A stretch of DNA of 64,000 nt from an uncultured Prevotella sp. GTDB lineage: Bacteria > Bacteroidota > Bacteroidia > Bacteroidales > Bacteroidaceae. The notes below the pieces were generated by a model. It ran no database searches and was not told where the DNA came from. It saw only the letters and a list, made by a program, of their open reading frames with translations. The DNA is taken from positions 27,065 through 91,064 of the forward strand of contig OMZO01000009.1 in NCBI GenBank assembly GCA_900315525.1, read 5' to 3'. Both the position numbers and the translations under genes were made by a program. Shown here one piece after another: positions 59,851-64,000 of the stretch; within the stretch, counting starts at the first letter, position 1, and each line of letters opens with the position of its first letter.

Positions 59851-60897
59851 TCACATCCGCTCCTTTGCCAGCAACCAGCCAGAGAGGACAAAGAACGACA
59901 ATACCATCATGGCGATGGAGATAATCATGCGTTTCGGTCCTGCAGGCTTGATGGGGACAGAGGCACTCTCGATGACGGTGAAGGCAGGTGTTGCCTCCTG
60001 GAGCTTTGCCTGGGCGGCCTGCATCTGCGACTTGATGGTCGTGCAGAGCTGATAGTCTGCCTGCATCTCGTTCTCCAGTTCCGTCTGCTTCGTTGAGTAG
60101 GTAGCCAAGACGGGCTTGTGATAGGCGTCGGCGAAGGCTGCATACCGCTGGGCGCTCTTGTTGTACTTGGCCTCGCTCTCAACACTCAGTTTCTTGAAAT
60201 ACTCGTAATCGACGCGGGCCTTATTGGTACGGTATTTCACGATGAACTGCTGTAGCTTCTGGCATGTGGCATCAGCCATCGTGGCACAGACCAACGGGTC
60301 CTGATCCTCTACCTCGATGATGACGATATCGGTCTTCTTGTCAATCGTGCAGTCGATGTTCTGGCTGACTTTCTTGAAGATGGCGTGCTGCCCCTTGGTC
60401 AGTCCGAAAGTGCTCAGTTGCCCCTTGCCTTCATAGGTGTCTTTCGGCGCAGGATCCACAAGATTTTTGATGCCTTCGGCCAGCCACACCCACCATGCCT
60501 GTTTCTGCTTGTCGCGCATGTAGGTGTAATAGTTGCATTTCACGTCCCCCTCCTTGGTTGTCACTTCCACCGGCATCAGTTCGGCTATGAAGTTCTTCGA
60601 CTTGATGACGTCGGGATAGATGTCGGAGCTGATGGCATCCTGTGAGGACATCTTGTCGAGACCTGCCAGTCCGAACGACGATGCCAGCGATGCCAGCGAG
60701 CCGGAGACATTCAGGCCACTGCCAGCCTCGGGCGCCAGACTCACCTGGCATTTGTAGTATCTGGGCAGACAGAGCATGAAGAGGTAGGTCAGTATGAGTG
60801 TGGCAGGCATGACCCTCAGGTATAGCCTGCGGTGAGGCCACAGCTTCTTCACGATGTTGCCGAGGTCGATGGGGCGTATATCTTTCTTTTCTTCCAT
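59851..60897 (-). CDS. wzz: Chain-length determinant (Wzz) protein without kinase
   Basis: 348 residues. Two terminal membrane helices (about 27-45 and 320-340) around a periplasmic domain with long coiled helices (YEYFKKLSVESEAKYNKSAQ). The Pro-rich SVPIKPAGPKR before helix 2 is the Wzz signature. It lacks the C-terminal tyrosine kinase of Wzc-type proteins, so export control must work without that domain in cis. 4 bp after wza. Confidence 0.9.
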   Translation of the reverse strand: MEEKKDIRPIDLGNIVKKLWPHRRLYLRVMPATLILTYLFMLCLPRYYKCQVSLAPEAGSGLNVSGSLASLASSFGLAGLDKMSSQDAISSDIYPDVIKSKNFIAELMPVEVTTKEGDVKCNYYTYMRDKQKQAWWVWLAEGIKNLVDPAPKDTYEGKGQLSTFGLTKGQHAIFKKVSQNIDCTIDKKTDIVIIEVEDQDPLVCATMADATCQKLQQFIVKYRTNKARVDYEYFKKLSVESEAKYNKSAQRYAAFADAYHKPVLATYSTKQTELENEMQADYQLCTTIKSQMQAAQAKLQEATPAFTVIESASVPIKPAGPKRMIISIAMMVLSFFVLSGWLLAKERM

Positions 60898-60901
60898 AGT
60901 G

Positions 60902-63436
60902 TTATTTCTTTAGCAGGTTGGCAATGGTGGCCATCATCGTACCCAGTGAGGCGGCGGTGGTGCCGATGCTGAGCCACTCGGTCAACTGCAGTCCGCGACG
61001 GCGTGACTTGGTGGGCACCACGATCTGGCAACCGGGCTTCGGCTTGTGCTTACGGTCGGCCTTGGCCACCATGCCGTTCATGTAGATGATAATCGTACGG
61101 CTGCGCTTACCTGTGGAACTCACGCCTCCGGCAAGGTCGAGGTAGTAGTCGGCATTCTCTCCCTCTTTGAAGCGCACGGTGTTGGGATAGAGCACCTCAC
61201 CGTTGATGCTCACGGTACTCGTGAAGCGAGGCACTACGATACGGTCGCCCTCACGCAGATAGGGGTCGTCGTCGCTGCCAGGCTTTGCCAGTGCCTTCTC
61301 CAGCTCGATGGCTACGGGGTAGGTGGTCAGTGTCAGCAGTTTCTTCACATCGATGGAGTCGTGCCCTGAGTTGCGCTGGGCGGTGCGGAGCATGGTCTCC
61401 ATCAGCTCGCGCTCCTCCTGTGTCATCTGCCTCAGCAGCTTGGCACCCTCTGGGTAGGCGCGCTTGGTGAGTCCACCGGCCTGCTTGATAATCTCGCTGA
61501 GGCGCTGGCGGCTGCTCGTCAGCGTGTAGTTGCCTCTGAACTGCACCTCGCCCTCCACGGTCACGTTCTGCTGCTCGTTGTAGTTCGGACTGCGGCGGAT
61601 ATACACCTCGTCGTAGGGCTGCAGCGTGAAGGGCTCCTCTCCCTGCGGGATGGTGAAGTCGGGGTTCAGGCTGAAGCTGTAGGTGAAGGCCAGTGTGTCG
61701 CCTGCCTCCGTCGCATTCGGCTCCATGATACGTCGCGACACATCGACCTTGGCCAGCGAGGCAGCATTCGTCAGTCCGCCTGCCTGCAGCACGAGGTCCT
61801 CGATGGTCTCGTTCGAAGCGAATTTGTAGATACCGGGATAGTTCACCTCTCCGTGGATGGTGATGGTCTGATCGTCCTTCTCTTCCTCACGGCTGCCGAT
61901 GAAGAGCACGTCTTCATTCTGTAACTCGACGTCGGGGATCGAGCCTTCCAGGATGCCGAGCACATCGATGCTCTTCACCTCCAGCGAGCGGTCTTTCTTC
62001 ATTCGGTGCATCACGGCGTGCTGTCCGATGGCATTCTCCGTCAGTCCGTCGGCTGCGTCGATCAGGGCTTTCACCGTTGAGATATGGCCGCCCACCTGAT
62101 ATCTGCCTGGGCGGAACACGGCTCCCTTCACCTCCACCATGTTCTGGTAGCGGTTCAGCGTCGAATCCACGCTCACCGAGTCTTCGTCCATCAGCTTGAA
62201 GTCGTTCAGGTCGAACTCACTCACGTTGAACACGGAGTACATCTGGCCTGCTTTGCGGTTCACGCGGATGGCCTTTGTATAGGCATCGCCAGTGAAACCA
62301 CCGGCATAGCGGAGCAGGGTGGCTGCACTCTCAGTCTTCTTCATCTCGTAGAACATCGGGCGCTTGATCTTTCCCGTGATGTTCACCAGTGCCTCGTAGG
62401 GGCCTACCGTCACCACGTCATTGTCCTGCAGCCTGACGTCACCCGTCAGATGGCCGTTCAGCAGGAAGTCATAGACATCGACGCTCGACAGGAGACGGCC
62501 GTTGCGATACACCTTGATGTTTCTCAGCGTACCGATGTCGTTGGGGCCGCCAGCCAGGTAGAGGGCGTTATAGACGGTCGAGAAGGCCGACAGGGTATAG
62601 GTGCCCGGCACCTTCACCTCACCGATCACGCTGATGGTGATGGTGCGCGTCTGACCGAGTGTCAGCTCGATGTGTGAGTCCTTGAATCTGGCACCCAGCA
62701 CACTGCGAAGCTTGGCCTTGGCCTGACTTACGGTGAGTCCGCCGATCTGGATCAGTCCGATGTCCTCCACCGTCACATAGCCGTCGGGTGAGATGGTCTC
62801 TGAGATGCTCTCCTGCGAGGCACCCCAGATGTCGATGTTCACCTCGTCACCAGCCCCCAGTCTGTAGTTCTGCGGTGTGGCCAGGTTCATCGAGCTCTCG
62901 AAGGTCAGGTCCTCATTGTTGAAGAGGTCGTGACCGAATATCTTGCGCTTGGGCTCTTCCTCCTTGAAGAAGTCGGTGCCGAAGTATTTCAGCGAGTCGG
63001 GCATCAGGAAGTCGGCAGCGTCGTCAAAGTCCGTGAATTCCTTGTCCTTCTCGTCGTAGGTGTTCTGTTTGGTCTTCTTCCGCCCGTCCTTCACTCGGTA
63101 GGATGATACGTTGCGCTTCTCCTTCTCAACGTCCTCCTGGCGCTTGTCGCCATTGGCCTCGCGCATGCGTTTCTTCATCTCCTTCGAGCCTGCCGTGATG
63201 TCCATCGCGCCCAGAGCCCCGTTTTTCATCTGTCGCTCGTATTTCTTCTTGAGCCGTTGCAGCTGTTCCATGGTCACGCCACGCTTGAAGAGCTGGGTCA
63301 CGATGTCTTGCCGTGACACGCCCTTGGCATTCTGCTCAATGACGAAATCTACTACCTGGTTGTCTGTCATGCCCGACTGTGCCCATCCTGTGGCGGCGAA
63401 CATCATCGATATGATAAGCGAAGTAAGTCTTCTCAT
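60902..63436 (-). CDS. wza: SLBB-domain polysaccharide export protein (Wza-like)
   Basis: 844 residues, over twice the length of E. coli Wza. Signal peptide ending at TGWA-QS, a charged low-complexity part (about 60-150), the export domain around NYRLGAGDEVNIDIWG (near 190), then a chain of SLBB domains recognisable by the repeats VPGTYTL, RPGRYQVGG, YPGIYKF and FRGNYTL with following GGLT. A hydrophobic segment lies near the end. Forms the outer-membrane/periplasmic export channel. First gene of the operon. Confidence 0.92.
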   Translation of the reverse strand: MRRLTSLIISMMFAATGWAQSGMTDNQVVDFVIEQNAKGVSRQDIVTQLFKRGVTMEQLQRLKKKYERQMKNGALGAMDITAGSKEMKKRMREANGDKRQEDVEKEKRNVSSYRVKDGRKKTKQNTYDEKDKEFTDFDDAADFLMPDSLKYFGTDFFKEEEPKRKIFGHDLFNNEDLTFESSMNLATPQNYRLGAGDEVNIDIWGASQESISETISPDGYVTVEDIGLIQIGGLTVSQAKAKLRSVLGARFKDSHIELTLGQTRTITISVIGEVKVPGTYTLSAFSTVYNALYLAGGPNDIGTLRNIKVYRNGRLLSSVDVYDFLLNGHLTGDVRLQDNDVVTVGPYEALVNITGKIKRPMFYEMKKTESAATLLRYAGGFTGDAYTKAIRVNRKAGQMYSVFNVSEFDLNDFKLMDEDSVSVDSTLNRYQNMVEVKGAVFRPGRYQVGGHISTVKALIDAADGLTENAIGQHAVMHRMKKDRSLEVKSIDVLGILEGSIPDVELQNEDVLFIGSREEEKDDQTITIHGEVNYPGIYKFASNETIEDLVLQAGGLTNAASLAKVDVSRRIMEPNATEAGDTLAFTYSFSLNPDFTIPQGEEPFTLQPYDEVYIRRSPNYNEQQNVTVEGEVQFRGNYTLTSSRQRLSEIIKQAGGLTKRAYPEGAKLLRQMTQEERELMETMLRTAQRNSGHDSIDVKKLLTLTTYPVAIELEKALAKPGSDDDPYLREGDRIVVPRFTSTVSINGEVLYPNTVRFKEGENADYYLDLAGGVSSTGKRSRTIIIYMNGMVAKADRKHKPKPGCQIVVPTKSRRRGLQLTEWLSIGTTAASLGTMMATIANLLKK

Positions 63437-63503
63437 CTTTTTGGTTTGATTACATATTTAATATATAACACCTTTTTAGTGCATTTTATTGTATAAATCC
63501 CGG

Positions 63504-63511
63504 CAAAGGTA
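63504..63511 (-). promoter_or_regulatory. -7 box of the exopolysaccharide operon
   Basis: TACCTTTG on the minus strand, 67 bp before wza; the -33 position is not canonical. The only promoter-like box before the operon in view. Confidence 0.5.
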
Positions 63512-63530
63512 TTATTTTTTTTCGAAAAAC

Positions 63531-63561
63531 TTGCATTTCTTCGGAAAAGTTGCTATCTTTG
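63531..63561 (+). promoter_or_regulatory. Promoter of ssrA
   Basis: TTG (63531-63533), 20 bp, TATCTTTG (63554-63561); about 48 bp before the mature 5' end, so a short precursor leader is removed. Confidence 0.6.
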
Positions 63562-63609
63562 TGCCCGAAATCGCTGGTGAGCGCTTTTTTGCTCGCACGA
63601 TCTCTATCT

Positions 63610-64000
63610 GGGGTTGACTGGATTTGACAGCGGGTCGAGATGGTACGTAAGCACGCGGAGGCTTGTTGGGTCCCTCCATAATCTGAGTCGACGAAAAATT
63701 AATTGGCGAAAACAATTACGCTCTCGCTGCTTAATCGAAGTATAGTAGATTACTAGCTTAATTTCCCTGCTAGGCGGGGAAACGAGACGTCGCTCCGAGG
63801 ATGTTGTTCCGAATCCAAAGATCCAGCGGCGCAGGTTAAATCGGGAATAGTCATGTCAGGCCTCGATGGCATGATGAAGATTTAGAGGATAAGGTTGCAG
63901 TTGGTGGCTTGGGTCTTGCTGCAGCACGAAAATGAAGTCCAAGATAAGCGTGTAGAAAGCGTATGGTTTCCCTGTTTGGACGAGGGTTCGACTCCCTCCA
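63610..64000 (+). ncRNA. ssrA: Transfer-messenger RNA (3' end cut by window)
   Basis: Starts GGGGTTGACTGGATTTGACA, the typical tmRNA 5' end. The tag frame lies at 63705-63734 and encodes GENNYALAA then TAA. The 3' part ends with the T-arm GAGGGTTCGACTCCCTCCA at the window edge; the last acceptor bases and CCA end are outside. With SmpB it rescues stalled ribosomes and marks the product for proteolysis. Confidence 0.97.

Overview
The window looks like chromosome from a Bacteroidales bacterium, most likely Prevotella or a close relative. The evidence is: many promoters of the Bacteroidetes type (TTTG, 19-20 bp, TAnnTTTG); almost no Shine-Dalgarno sites; a tmRNA with the tag GENNYALAA; a zinc-free L31 protein; a hybrid two-component regulator with an AraC domain; lipoproteins and outer-membrane barrels; and a GH51 arabinofuranosidase beside a xylose-type transporter. 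No 16S gene is present, so the genus is inferred.

Region by region: 1-1446 holds holB (cut by the window edge) and metF on the minus strand. 2044-9446 is a defence-type island: an EEP-family nuclease in one operon with McrB and McrC, two broken genes (an AlbA_2 fragment and a DUF1016 N-terminal half), an unrecognised gene with a HEPN-like motif, and an intact AlbA_2/HATPase protein whose linker is coded by one DNA repeat read in two frames. 9447-12500 has a LUD-domain protein, a DEDDh exonuclease, a tiny lipoprotein, a barrel protein and a 650 bp gap full of inverted repeats. 12504-19686 is an accessory block: small membrane proteins and lipoproteins, an AT-rich cassette with a lipoprotein carrying a C-terminal WHH nuclease domain of the polymorphic-toxin type plus a second degenerate copy, unknown small genes that might include immunity functions, and a WYL regulator. 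Two promoters in this block share the same 15 bp palindromic core at the same distance from the -7 box.

19785-49637 is mainly core genome: BASS transporter, M3 peptidase, GH51 and XylE-type transporter (divergent), CheY-like regulator, dnaX, DivIC/FtsB, dihydroorotase, a free-standing methionine synthase reactivation domain, metallophosphoesterase, PlsC, GT2, mfd, hsp20 (with a rare strong Shine-Dalgarno), trpB2, a hybrid regulator lacking its periplasmic sensor, gpx-trxB, rpmE2, a nuclease lipoprotein, a UDG-like protein, udk, and a Gly/Ser-rich secreted protein.

49796-63436 is one long minus-strand exopolysaccharide operon, read from high to low coordinate: SLBB export protein (Wza type), Wzz without kinase, EpsG-like polymerase, Wzx-type flippase, two GT2 and three GT4 glycosyltransferases, a sugar-phosphate transferase, a Wzi-like barrel and a small lipoprotein. 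Together they could start the repeat unit on undecaprenyl phosphate, extend, flip, polymerise and export it. The window ends inside ssrA (tmRNA), divergent from this operon.
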